Shown here in pieces: positions 51,209 to 63,564 of a stretch of 64,000 nucleotides of DNA. Source of the stretch: Dendrobium chrysotoxum (taxonomy: Eukaryota; Streptophyta; Magnoliopsida; Asparagales; Orchidaceae). How positions within the stretch are numbered: the stretch's first letter is position 1; the number at the start of each line of letters is the position of its first letter. Made by a program: the position numbers and the translations under genes. The stretch is from the NCBI GenBank assembly GCA_019925795.1, contig CM034311.1:16312926-16376925 (forward strand). Direction: 5' to 3'. The notes below the pieces were generated by a model. That model made no database searches. It saw nothing but the letters and a program-made list of their open reading frames with translations, and was not told the origin of the DNA.

Positions 51209-54200
51209 GAATTTCTTATGTTTTTATATTTTTTTAAGTAAGGAAGTTGCATCGATGGATTTTAAGAATAATCAAACTCAAAATTGAGGACTGTGGAAAA
51301 ATATTACCACACAAATTCGATGTGTTCTCCTATTTTGTGATTGAATGCTACATTGAGAATAGCATACCATTTCGAGAGATGGATACAATATTCTACAATA
51401 GATTTAATAATAAAATTGGGTTTTAGAAAATATCATTTCTATAATCAAATACATTCAAGGAAACAAAATATCATCATGAAAGATAAACATGATGTTCTAT
51501 GGAAGTGTTTGAAAAGAGAAATGAGCTTTTAAAGTTTTGTCATTCATACGATCAAATGCAACGACGAGAATAATATATCATCTTAAGAGATGAAGATAGT
51601 ATTCTGCAAAAGATTTAGAAGCAAGAATGGGTTTTGAAAAATGCATCATTTTTATGATCAAATATGACAAAGAGAATATTGTATCATCTTGAAAGATGAC
51701 AATGACATTCTACAAAGGCATTTGAAAATAAAAATGGGATTTGGAAAAACTATCTATATTTTCAAAGATCTTTCTCCTACCTCACGAGAATATGATAAGG
51801 TTTATTTTATTATGGAGTTACAGGTTCCTCATAAATGCAAGTCTCTATAGTTAATTATATCTCAAGAGAGGTGAATCTCTCAAAAACACTCTTGATTAAA
51901 CTAGTGGCAAATATTTTTAGGATCTCAAAGTTTAAGTAAAGGATAAAAAGATTTGGAATTTTTAAAAGAGATTTACTCAAGATTGACTAATTCATTATAG
52001 AGTCAAAAAAGGAAAAGTAGGGAGCACTAGGATTTTGAGACCACTTAGAAATGCTCTAGCTTATCCTATGGTTGGGCTTTAATATTTTAGAATTATATTT
52101 AATTTTATTTAAGTTGACATTTTATTAAAAAGTTAGGGCTTACATTCCTGATCACCAAACTAGGACAATACTTAGGAAATGAGGACTTATGATATAGGAA
52201 TCAGCCTTAAAACCTAAAATAAAGTGAGCCACTGCATGGTAGTGACTCGAACCTAATCTAATGAAATGCAATGAGACTTATATCTCGTTCCCCACTAAGG
52301 GTTTAAGAAAGCCTGACTCTTTTGGACTCATAATCTTGTCTGGATAGGATTGCCAGCTAAACTCCATCTAGTACTTTAAAACCATAATGTCCAGTATCAT
52401 GAAATACAAGATAGCATAAGCTATTGTTTAATTAGTATTTTGGGAACGACATCTAAGAAGCAATAGAAGGCCCCAGACTATGAGTGGTAGATCATGCTTC
52501 TAGAACTGAATGTGATTAATATTTTTAGTTTTTTGGTGAGTTGTTAATATAATGCAAGCTAGTTATATGCAAAAATTTGTATGATTGAAATTTTAAGAAG
52601 CCTTAAAAATATATTTTATCTTATTAAATAGGCATCCCTTGAGACAAAATAGCACCCTCATATATCGGGTGGTCTATTTCTACCTGTGGGCAAGGAGGTA
52701 CATAAAGAAAGAATGGAAGCAATATGCTATAGACTTGGCCGAATGTCATTTACATCCTTCTACATGTTTTTCTTTCTATATTTTTTGAGAAATTTGAATT
52801 TTATTTTGAGTAGAATAAATTTCTCTAAAGACAAACAAGAGCTAATCTCTAGGCTTCCCTATGCAAGCATGCAAGTGTTCGTCGCACGCCACTTATATTT
52901 TGTGTAAAATCAGGAAGTTCTCATATGTATAAATTATGGGGTTTGAAGTGTTGGTCGATGTTCTAATGTCGATTGTTTTATTACCTAACTAAGAGTTTTA
53001 GTTTTCAGTTCTGGTCAAATTTATGATCAATACTCTTTTATTTTTTATTTTGGAGTTGTAGTTTACAATTAGTGATTTAATATTTACAATGGAATAAGAA
53101 AATAAAGTATGATATAAAACATGAAAAGAAGAATAGAAGTAAACATCACATAAGAGTGTAAGAAATATATAATAAAAGGTAAAGATCCAAACCTAAGGGT
53201 CTAAGACGGGGGGTCTATATGCAATGTCTAATGTGCTAGGTTGTGCAAGGGGTTGACCCTACTATTAGTTTGTGGTTTCAATTTTTAATTTTAAATGTGT
53301 TTAATTTTTATCTAGGGGTGATTTCAATTCAAATATTAATATTTTACGATTTTCTTATCTATCTTTTGAATGGCTTATAAAGAATGTTTTTTATTTTTTT
53401 AACTTAATATTACTGCACCTAGGTAGGCTATTATTTATTATAATTTTATAAGTTTGTGAAAATTCATTTCATATTTTTTTTTATTTTGATTGGATTTTAA
53501 ATGATTTTTTTAAGTTTGTTGGAGACTTTGTTAAATTTTGAGGTGTAAATGGAGAGTTAAATAAAATATTTACTTATTTTATTTTTCATTATAATTTATG
53601 TATTTATGAAAATTTATTTGAGATTATTATGAATTTCATTGGATTTTTAATTAATTATTCATTATCTATTATTCTCTTTCTTTTTTAATCGTTTTTAAAT
53701 CCACCATTTCATTTGAATTTGAATTCATTGAATTTTTGGATTAGATTGTATTAGTTATCTATATGTCATTTAATTTTTATTTGTTGGTTTATGTTAATTT
53801 TATATTTCATTTAGTGTTTAGGGTTATTTGGATGTAATATGAATTTGCTTGCTTTAAGTGTAAGGTGAAATCCAATTTTATTATGTTTCTCTCTTAAATA
53901 TGTACGTGTTTATGTACATATGATTTGGTTTATTATTTATTAATAGCTTTATTATTGATTTGGTTCTCAAAGATGACTTATGCAGCTAAAATGAACTAAG
54001 TGTCCAAATAGGTTGATGATTAGGGATAAAACTAACCTATCAGGTGGGTATGACTCTCTCAGTCAAGATCTCATGGTTACATTATTCTGGGTTCATCATT
54101 GCTCTTATCTTAGTCGAGTGTCGACTAGAGGATCCTTGTTAGTAACCATATGTTATCTCAAGGGGACCTCGTAAGCTAAGAGATTTCAGAGACCTAATCT

Positions 54201-55197
54201 TAGGCTGACAAATGGGAAGTGAACAGACTTATGAATAGTGAACCTACATCTATGTTGTCTATCCTAGGATGTTATCCTTAAGCTATATGTATGAAGAGTG
54301 CAGGCTAGTGAACCTACATCCCCTACCAGGATCATAGATGAAATGAGTTTCATGTTCTAAGTAAACCAACCTACAAATGATTGTGTGCTTATCACTAGAA
54401 ATATTAATTCATGTGGTATAAGGTGTCATGGAATGATTAATACAAGCAACAAGTTAATGTTTCACAAAAAAAATATCCATGAAAAGGGAGTATTCATAAT
54501 ATTACAATGAAATCATGGAAACTTTCATATGAGTCATTAAGCTACAACATTATGGTTATTACATATATATGAAAGAAAAGCAAATACTTTAGGGCATGCA
54601 TGTTTTGACAAGTGTGTATCAAGGTTAGACATGTAAATGAACTTAGTATCGAAGAACTAATATCTAGCAAAATCAACTACATAATATTTAGGTGTAATTA
54701 GTGAACCACATTTGGCAATTTACTAAATAGAAACTATGACACTAAATATATTGTAAAATATATTAATTTAACATAAGCAAGAACATCTCTAAATAAAATA
54801 AAATTGATAGTTTTTATTTAGTTAAAAAAGTTATTTTCTAAGACATAATCCTAAGCAAAACACAAGCAACTGTGCATGCCTGAAGTGATCTTCAAATTCT
54901 TGTTGAACACTAAATATATACAAGTAAATAATATAAAAATGTATATTTAATGGTCAATGCCTAACAATATAGTAAATGAATATATCAACAAGTGGATGCC
55001 CTGCTCAAAGTGGCAATAGTTAATGAGAAAACATATGTATATAAGAAAATAGATTTGAATGGCTGATTGACTTTACCGCATTTTCAAACATTTTTCAATA
55101 ATTTAAAGATTATTTTAAACAAAGAGTAACTCATATCAACATCACAATGAAAATAGCCAAACACTTGAAATAAACTTAATAGACAAGTGATTTTTGT

Positions 55198-55204
<7 letters not shown>
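51209..55204. other. Intergenic region, no gene recognised
   Basis: Repeated phrases such as 'atcatcttgaaagatga' (51570, 51690) hint at old short duplications near 51340-51760. Non-coding text at 52180-52530 and 54000-54330 looks like decayed LTR-element DNA but has no boundary or domain I can name. Short open frames (51341-51532, 52686-52907) are unsupported. Confidence 0.45.

Positions 55205-55280
<76 letters not shown>
55205..55280. repeat. (AT)n microsatellite, about 76 bp
   Basis: A perfect AT tract that abuts the first GGGTGTC-type element at 55281. Confidence 0.97.
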
Positions 55281-55282
<2 letters not shown>

Positions 55283-55890
55283 GTGTCAAAATCGGGTTGC
55301 GGGTTGACCCCAACATTGACCCGGCATTGGTTCACACGACCCAAATCTGGCCCATTTTTGCGGGAGGGTCAGAAATGTCAACCAGGACCCGACCCATCAA
55401 GTTTCTGGGTTGACCCGACCCGACATTAAACATCGTCAAAGGAGGCCAGGTTTTTGCTGTCAAAGGAGGTGTCATCGTCATCAAAGGATGTCGGGTTGTC
55501 GTCGTCCAATGAGGCGTTGTCGTCGTTAAAGGAGGCCGGTTTGTCATCGTCGAAGTAGGTTGTCTTGACTTTCGAGCTGATAGGAGGTTGTCATCAAAAG
55601 AGGCGTCATTATCGAAGGAGGCTGTCGTCGAAGGAGGCGCCATTGTCAAGAGGTCGGTTAGGGCTTGCGGGTGAAACTGTCAAACCAGAATGCGAGAGAA
55701 GAGGAATAGAGGATCATTGTATGCTTGTGCGGGTTTATTCAGGTCAAGTTTGAGCAGGTTGACCCAAATCCGACCCATTTTTTTTAAACGGGTCGAATCC
55801 TGGAACACAAACTTGACCCATTTGTGAAATGGGTTGACCCCTAACCTAGAATTTTTGGGTCGGGTTTGGGTAAAATTTTTAGGTCGTGTC
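55281..55890. mobile_element. GGGTGTCAAAA-family non-autonomous element, copy 1
   Basis: Starts GGGTGTCAAAATCGGGTTG at the end of an AT tract and ends 'aggtcgtgtc' at another AT tract. Both ends are rich in GGGTTGACCC-type words that fold on each other. The middle is a degenerate minisatellite of 'gtcgtcaaaggaggc'-like units (about 55435-55650). No transposase. The ends resemble hAT-type MITEs. The frames at 55332-55753 are repeat translations. Confidence 0.65.
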
Positions 55891-55907
55891 ATATATATAT
55901 ATATATA

Positions 55908-56504
55908 GGGGTGTCAAAATTGGGTTGCGGGTCGAACCCGACATTGACCCACCACTAGTTCACACAACCCGAATCCGACCCATTTTTGCAGGAGGGTCAG
56001 AAATGTCAACCAGGACCCAACCCATCAAGTTTTCGGGTTGACCCGACCCGACATGAAACATCATCAAAGGAGGCTAGGTTTTCATCGTCAAAGGAGGTGT
56101 CGTCGTCATCAAAGGAGGCTAGGTTGTCGTCGTCAAAGGAGGCATCGTCATAATCAAAGGAGGTCAGTTTGTCATCGTTGAAGAAGGCTGTCATGACTTT
56201 CAAGCTGACAGGAGGCTATCGTCAAAGGAGGTTGTCATCGAAGGAGGCGTCATTGTCGAAAGAGGCTGATAAGGGCTTGCGGGCGAAGCTATCAAACTAG
56301 AATGCGAGAGAAGAGGAATAGAGGACCATTGTATTCTTGTGCGGGTTTATTTAGGTCAACTTTGGGTTAGCGGGTTGACCCAAACCCGACCCATTTTTTC
56401 AAACGGGTTGAATCCTGGAGCACGAACTTGACCCATTTGCGAAACGGGTTGACCCTAACCTAAAATTTTTTGGTCGGGTTCATGTAAAATTTTCGGGTTG
56501 TGTC
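55908..56504. mobile_element. GGGTGTCAAAA-family non-autonomous element, copy 2
   Basis: Starts GGGGTGTCAAAATTGGG and ends 'gggttgtgtc'. Aligns with 55281-55890 along its length, including the internal 'tcgtcaaaggagg' minisatellite (56065-56260) and the 'gcgagagaagaggaatagagga' segment (55691 and 56303). The two copies lie in direct orientation, 17 bp apart, separated only by AT repeats. Confidence 0.65.
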
Positions 56505-56617
<113 letters not shown>

Positions 56618-57337
56618 ATACGTGCGTGCATGTGTGTGTATGCCTATACTATAGGATAGATGTATGTATATCAAAATATAGAGCACAAGTATGCAAGGTA
56701 GTGAAAATCAGACCGGATAACGAACTGAAAGAAGGAAAGGTTCACGGTTCGACAAGGGTCGAACCGGATACCCGGATGATGTAATAAATAATAATATTAT
56801 TAAAAATTATTAAAATTAATATAATAATATGATAATCTAACCTTAAACATAAACATAAATCCATCATATCAAATATCTAAACTAAGAATGAGTTGGAGGT
56901 TTAAAATCATACTTTATAAATAATATAATTCATATTTAATATAAAATTAGTTTACATATATATTTTTAAATTTAATATAAATAATTTTTAATTTATTTTA
57001 TATGGTTAGTTATAATATATACCTATGAAAAGTATACAAAATTTATATTATAAAATTATATCTATAAATTCATGTTATATTATTTATTATTAAAATATAA
57101 TAAAAACTAAAAAAAATTATATTAGATTATTTAAATAAAATGAAAAAAAAATAATAGATAAAAATTAAATATTATTTGTATTATTAAAATTTAATTAAAA
57201 AATATATGTAGAAATATGTAGTGTATGTATAGTGAACTTGAGAACTTCAGTTTTGTTTTTAATCCCATATCACCTAGACAATATATGTTAGTATTATTTT
57301 TATCTATATAAGCTTTTGACTCACATGGGTAAATAAG
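56618..57337. other. AT-rich DNA, no gene
   Basis: Very AT-rich with no coding potential. Nothing recognisable apart from a short GGTTCGA/TCGAACC inverted piece near 56743-56768. Confidence 0.5.
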
Positions 57338-59225
57338 TCAAATGTTTTGTTGGGCAATGTGAAAAAGCATAGTTGATAAAGCAATCGTTTTTCCTTCTAA
57401 AATAATATTTTCATTTAAACTAATCACATAACTAGTAGATAAGAATTTAATATGAAAACCTTTGTCACATAACTGATTGATGCCAAGCAAGTTAAATTTC
57501 AGGCCATCTACTAATAAGACATTTTCAATAATAAAATTCTTTGAATTACCAATCATACCTGAACCTACTACTTTCCTAGTGATATTGTCTCTAAATGTGA
57601 CTTTACCTCCAGCCCTGGCCTCCAGTGTGATGAACTGTTTCATGTCTCCAGCAATGTGCTTTAAGCATCCACTATCAAGGTACTACATGTGCTCACTAGG
57701 CCTTTTCTAAGAGCACTCCGACAAGATCAATTAAACATTAGATTTGGGAGTTTACGTTCCACCTTATGCCTTGACAAATGACTTGCATGCATGCTATATT
57801 ATGGTGCAAGTGATTTGGGTCTCCACACTAGATGTGTCCTATGGTGTATCATGCAAGTGTGGGCTATGTGACCTAGTATGCCACACGAATGACACCTAAC
57901 ACTAGGGAAAGGATTCACTGATCTATGTGGGGTGTGGTACCTCTTCCTAAGGGTATGTGATGCATGTTGTGATGTGGGATTATACCATTATGTCAATGTA
58001 TGTGATGTTTCATTTTGTTGAAGTGTATAGATCTTTTCTTTTAGAAATTGATTTACACATTCAAGATTTACATCTTCTAACTTTAATGTATGCTCATTAC
58101 TATCTAATTTAGTTGCACATGTTTCTAATTCCTTGAATGAATTTTCAATCTGTATTAGTTAGATCAATATGCTTCTTGCTTAATGTATCGAATTCATCAA
58201 GTAAAGACATATGTTTACTATCTAAAGCAGAATGTTCAACTATCATATAATCATTCTCTTTTTATAAATTAGAAAAGTCAGTGTTTAAGTTAGCATACAT
58301 TTTTTTGAGCTTCTTATATGAATCATGAATTTTTTCATATATAATAAAAAGTTTAGTATAGGATAGTTGACATATATCATCATGATATAACTGATCAAGA
58401 TTATCATTAGCTATAAGACATAAATTTGTTACCTCCTCCTCTGCTTCTTTTTAAGATGATTCTGAGGTGGAGTTAGCCCAAAATGCTTTATGTGTCCGTT
58501 GCTTCCCCTTCTAGAACTTTGCCTTCTCTTCACCCTTCTCCTTAGTCGGGTGAGTTTTTAGGTTGGGGCAATTAGTTTATAGTTGGCCTGGTTTTCTTTA
58601 TTCAAAGCAAATTATGTCAGATGACGCTTTAAAATTTTTACTATTCTAAACTTTGCTCCATTATTATTGATGACGCTTCTATTTCCTTTTTAGGAAACTT
58701 TTAAACTAACAGGTCATCAAGGCAATGTCGTCATCCTCCTTAGCTGTAAAGCTGTCACTTTCTGATTCATTTGCTTTCAGTGCCACCACTTTGTCCTTTC
58801 TCTTATCTCCTGCATCCTGCAATCTCTAACTCACACCTTGCTTATAGGCAATAAGTGAGTCTAACAAATTATCAATAGAATAAACATTGAGATCCTTTGA
58901 TTCATAAATGGCAATAACCATAACATTTATAATTATTAGGGAGATAATGATGAATTTTGTTCACTTTTTAAAAATTTGTGAGGTCTCTACCTAAAGCATG
59001 CAGGGTTATTATAATTTGAGTAAACCTAGTGCACATATCTGAGATGATTTTATTAGGTTACATGCAAAAAAATTCATAATCATACAATAAGATGTTCAGC
59101 CTAGATTGTTTGATCTAACTAGTCCCTTCATATGTAATACATAGTTTATCCTAAATTTTCTTGTCAGTGGTACAAGTAGAGACTCTCATGCAAACTTCAA
59201 ACTTAAGTTCACAGAAAAATTTTAA
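57338..59225 (-). pseudogene. Copia gag-protease fragment
   Basis: Minus-strand frame 57643-57338 reads KQFITLEARAGGKVTFRDN..VGSGMIGN, IIENVLLVDGLKFNLLGINQLCDKG and FHIKF, the protease/pre-integrase region of Copia elements with long gag. To the right, decayed gag text runs to about 59225; it includes a zinc-knuckle area near 57880, the coiled coil near 58000-58330 and a UBN2-like part near 58860-59110. It resembles the element at 34187-36015. The LTRs are not attached; the right edge is cut by Gypsy LTR sequence near 59228. Confidence 0.8.
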
Positions 59226-59229
59226 AGTG

Positions 59230-59950
59230 TTCAAAATCTTAATCTCTATAGCTTATAAAAAGTCATGCGATAAAAGTTTTGCCAGTACAAAGTGATCCCT
59301 ATTTTTTGGTAATTAAAAAAATAATAATAAAAAATTTGATAAAAACTTTGTATTTTTGAAAACTAGGATAAGTAAAGTGTGACCTACTTTGAGATGAACA
59401 AATTTCCCAACTAGATCAGATGACAAAACATCACTACGTCCTCCAAAACCAAGCTTTCATTTTCTCTCTCCTTTCTTTTTCTCTCTTTTTTTCCATTTTT
59501 CTTCCCAACTTCTCTGTTAACAAAATATCAAATGGCATTAAAAATTTTATTAAGTGACCTAAGATTTTATAATAATATATTAAGTAATTATTCTAGTTAT
59601 TTAATTTTTAGCATAAAATTCATATAAATCCTTTTATATGTTCAAATTTGAGAATCCAAAAATTATGCAAAAATATTCATAAATTATCCAAGCATGTTCA
59701 AAACACTCTAATGAAATCAATTTGTAAAATGGACACCTAACAGTCCCAAAAATTTTACTTGTATCGATAATTATCAATTTCTTAAGGAATTACACTAAAG
59801 CCCAATAATTAGAAAAACATTAGTGAAACTAAAGCATAATAATATCTATCTTATGTTGAAAATGATTTATGATTTGAACTTATAATGACTCTTGAATTAA
59901 TTTTTAATTGTTATAAGTCAAAACTTATCTTTTAAAATTTAAGTGTTACA
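59230..59950 (-). mobile_element. Partial Gypsy LTR of the 4571-10494 family
   Basis: 'tcttaatctctata', 'aaaagttttgcca' and the later CTTTTTCTCTC block match 6040-6300 and 9790-10050. It ends GTGTTACA at 59950, followed by a minus-strand purine tract (GAGTGGGATG), as at a 3' LTR. The far part of the LTR is missing. Confidence 0.65.
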
Positions 59951-60146
59951 CATCCCACTCACTGCTTCAGGATCTTGCGGATCTATCACAACAACACTTT
60001 TAAAATATATAGGGATTCAACATCAAACCCATTCACTTTTAATTAAATAAGCAGGATTCACTAACCATAACCCAAGATCACCTATTTTACACTTTACAAA
60101 TTATTTCCTAAGGCTCTGGTACTAATTTGTATTCCTCTCAATCGTT

Positions 60147-60158
60147 GCTCTGATACCA
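60147..60158 (-). other. Primer-binding site of a decayed Gypsy element
   Basis: GCTCTGATACCA on the plus strand, i.e. TGGTATCAGAGC on the minus strand, complementary to initiator Met-tRNA. It lies 3 bp from an LTR start TGTTATGCCC at 60162. Confidence 0.85.
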
Positions 60159-60161
60159 CTC

Positions 60162-61784
60162 TGTTATGCCCTAGAACCTAAAGAGAAATTTAACCTTACT
60201 TATTTCTAAGTTAATCACCTCACATTTTGGAAAATAGAAAAGCCAACTAATCATCAAGAATATATAAAATAAACATTTAGAGTACACAATTCATAATTTC
60301 ATATCCCAAAATAATCTTAGATAAGAATCCATATTTCAACATTTCTTAATACAATATAAGTATAACCTAGACTTCTTAAATCATAAATACATGTTGACCC
60401 AGCTTTCTTGCTCCCTATTGAACTAAATCTTCACAACAATATCTTTACCCTTACCTAAAATAATATAAGCAATGGAGTGAGTAGTTGGTCAAACTCATGC
60501 CCCATCACAATATTCAATTCATATAGGATTCAGTTCATAATGATGATAAATAACTTTAAAATGAAATCATGTAAATATTATTTAATTCAAAACTATAGGT
60601 ACACAAATGCACTTATGAATACATAATGCATATGCATTGATGCCCCTTATAACTCTCAATCTTCCACCTCCTACCTATTCAAGACAGGCGCAGGGTTGAG
60701 TCAATACAGAGTAGAGTGTGATTCAATATAATGCCAATATAGAGTTAGAACAGAGTATTCCAATATAGAGTATTTCCACATTAGGCCCAAGAAGAGAACT
60801 TTCATTGTATTTTTTCTTTCCAATTTAGAGCTCCATGTTATGGAATGCATGCTAATGCAAATATTATATATAATTTAATTTATGAAGAAAATCATATAAT
60901 GCATCCACTTGCATAAAAAACCCCCACTTTTAGTTGTAAACACAGAGTACTCATAACTTTATCAAATTCATGGAGATTGTATAAAATGCTAAAATAACTT
61001 ATTTTATCAACTATATTGCAAATAAAAAAGGTCACAAATTTTCAGAATCATCAAAAATTAATATATGACAAGCCGACCAATAAAAATTTTCATTCTTATC
61101 ATCAAATCGTCTAGAACGAAGAATAAAGCAACATATGAAAAGTTACTGAGTAAAATTTTTTTAAATCCTAGATGAAACACTTTTAAAAGTATAACTTTCA
61201 TTCTACCCAGCAAAATTGAAAATTGAAATGGGATATGGGTTGCATACTTGGAGCCTGACAATTCTTTTAGCTGGGTTGGAGGGCAAAAGTTGGATTTCAG
61301 ACCTCAAATATCCTTCTTTCCCTTCTCTTTCCTTCCTCCTCCTCTCCTTTCTTCTTTGACAAGCTGCAGGGGTGAGGGTTGGGCAACAGTGACTTTAGAT
61401 ATTTATTAATTCAAAAAACACTACTCCGTCCTAGTGCGGGGCACTAAAGCCACCAATGCCGCAATGCTCTTAAACAATTTCTCAAACTCTTATAAAATCT
61501 CATAAACTACCGTAGGATCCATTTTCAACACTAAATTGACATTATATAGCCAAAACAGTCCACCAAAATCTTAGTTTTTGCCATTTTCCTGAGAGTAGAG
61601 CATCGTAGCGCCAATTCTAGTGCTGCAGTGCTCGTAGAGAAAATTGAAAAATTAAATTCTTATTTCCTCAACCTAAAATTTTAAGCATTCTAAGTTATAA
61701 ATAGCTTAATAACACTTCTTATTATTAAATCAATTAAAAATTTACACTTTTAAGCACATAATTATCAAACTTTCAGACAGTGGT
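60162..61784 (-). mobile_element. Gypsy LTR next to the primer-binding site
   Basis: Starts TGTTATGCCCTAGAACC. Contains 'ctattcaagacagg' (60674), mirrored near 14510, and 'gccgcaatgctc'/'gcgccaattctagtgctgcag' phrases (61460, 61610) mirrored near 20120-20140. Its far end is replaced by a Tat LTR fragment from about 61785. Only about 210 bp separate it from the LTR end at 59950, so the element has lost nearly all its interior, or two elements have been joined. Confidence 0.6.
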
Positions 61785-62472
61785 TATTGCAGTAAATAAG
61801 ATGTGGTTTGGAGGCTGCAACCAGGCAGTGAAAGGTTGATGATAGCGGTCAGGCAATGAAGGTCTGACAGCGATGGTTGGGCAACAAAGGTCTGATTATA
61901 GTGGTTTGTCGGCGAGGGTTCGTTGGCTATGGTGCTTGAGTGGAACTCCTAAATTCTTTAAGCCCCATAGCTCTCCTGAATTTTAGGTAAGGGTCCTCTT
62001 TATATAGGAAGTGGGGGCCTATTTATAGATTTTTTTGTGTGGCATTCCTTGTAAATATGGGGAAAATCCAAAGCACTCCATTGAAAGTTTGTATTGATTC
62101 CCTCGATTATAGATCATTTCTTCAGTATTTAAGTACCTAAATGATGATAGAATTATGTGAGCTTGACCTTGTTGGATTCTTCTCATCAAGTTGCTTGATT
62201 CGACTATAAGCATGTCAAATTTAAAATCATTTGTCTATCCAATTAAGGTCTTGAAGTTTCCAATTATGCTTCAGGCTGTTATCTTAGGCTCATTTGAGCT
62301 CAAATTGGATCATTTTTTGTGTCGTTGGGTTCATCTCATTGAGATGTTCTGTTCGACTATAAATATGCTGGAATCAAGTGTTTAGACAATCCAAATTTTA
62401 ATTATGAAAGTTTCCAAATCAAATGTGCCTCAAGATTTGTGCACGATTAAGGCTTTTTTTGGTGATGTATTA
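61785..62472 (-). mobile_element. Third copy of the Tat Gypsy LTR (partial)
   Basis: Matches the right half of 45268-46580: 'aagccccatagctctc' (61960), 'gcctatttatagattttttt' (62012), 'tgcttgattcgactataagcatg' (62192) and the end 'ggtgatgtatta' (62472). The left half is missing. Same orientation as the copy in intron 1. Open frames here are LTR noise. Confidence 0.75.
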
Positions 62473-63564
62473 TGAATAATTATGGAGTATTATAATATGC
62501 ATAAGAAACAACTTTATTTAAGATTGATAAATAATACCTTAAAAGTTTGAAAAATTTTTGGGTTAGGATCATGATATTCTAACCTAAATTATATTAGGAT
62601 GAATTTCAAAATTTAGGTTAAGATCAGCTCATTTTGGTGGAACTAGGTTGGCGAACAACGTGCAGAAAGGGTAGAGAAAGCAACGAACACCTTGAGTGGA
62701 GGAAGAAGATAACATTGACGGTTAATGCATAAAAAGAAATAATAGAGATCTACCCATTTCTAGTTGCTAGAGGAAGAAGTTCATGGGAGAGAGGACGATC
62801 ACACAAGAGAGCTTTGTGGGAGAGAGGAAGCTCATAGGAGAAGCCACCGGAGGATGAGAGGTTGCCATAGTCACTAAAGAGCTTGGACTTAGGCAAGATT
62901 TTGAAGGACAAACAAAGATGAGCTTGATTTAGGCAAAAAGAACGAAATTGAAAATTAGGGTTCAGGATTTGTGTGATTAAACTTTTGTGATGGGCCCAAC
63001 AACCGGCCACAAATCTAGTCTCAAAAGTTAATTTTCTCTGTAATGATTTCCATATGCTATATTATGGCTATTGGGGTTGCTTTCTACTGTATTATATCTC
63101 TTAAATTGCAATTTGATATATATAACTTATAAATTATTTGTTATAGTTATTGTGATTGCACTCTATTATATTAACTTTATAGTTTGTTATGTTAAAGATG
63201 TTGGATTGCTCTACATTATATCTATTGTTGATAATCTCTAAATAAATTATATTGAAATCCTATTTGAACCATATTTAAGCGATGTTTACTGTCTATCTCA
63301 TTTCTTTTTGAATCATATTTGAGCCATATTTGAACCCTATTTGAATAATGTGATCATCAAATTTATTCGAGCCAATGTCTTTTATATTTTTAATAAGCAT
63401 TGTTTATGATCAAAAGATGAAATATTTTAGCCAAAAAAAAAAAAAGACTTAAAAAAAAACTTCAGATATATTTCTTTAACTATGAATATTATGGTACATT
63501 TAAAATCAAATTTTTATTAATATTTCATTTTGATGTCAAAAGCATGTAGCGTTGAATACACTCA
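62473..63564. other. Region without a recognised gene
   Basis: An 86-codon minus-strand frame at 63010-62750 has no domain I recognise and overlaps repetitive 'gggagagagga' text. The rest is AT-rich, with A-tracts near 63434-63460. Confidence 0.4.

Noticed and set aside
56006..56203. Asp-rich minus-strand frame resembling a low-complexity acidic protein
   Set aside because: It is the reverse translation of the GTCGTCAAAGGAGG minisatellite in a non-autonomous element.
62750..63010. 86-codon frame as a possible small gene
   Set aside because: No domain, no sign of conservation, and overlap with purine-rich repeat text; kept as unassigned DNA.
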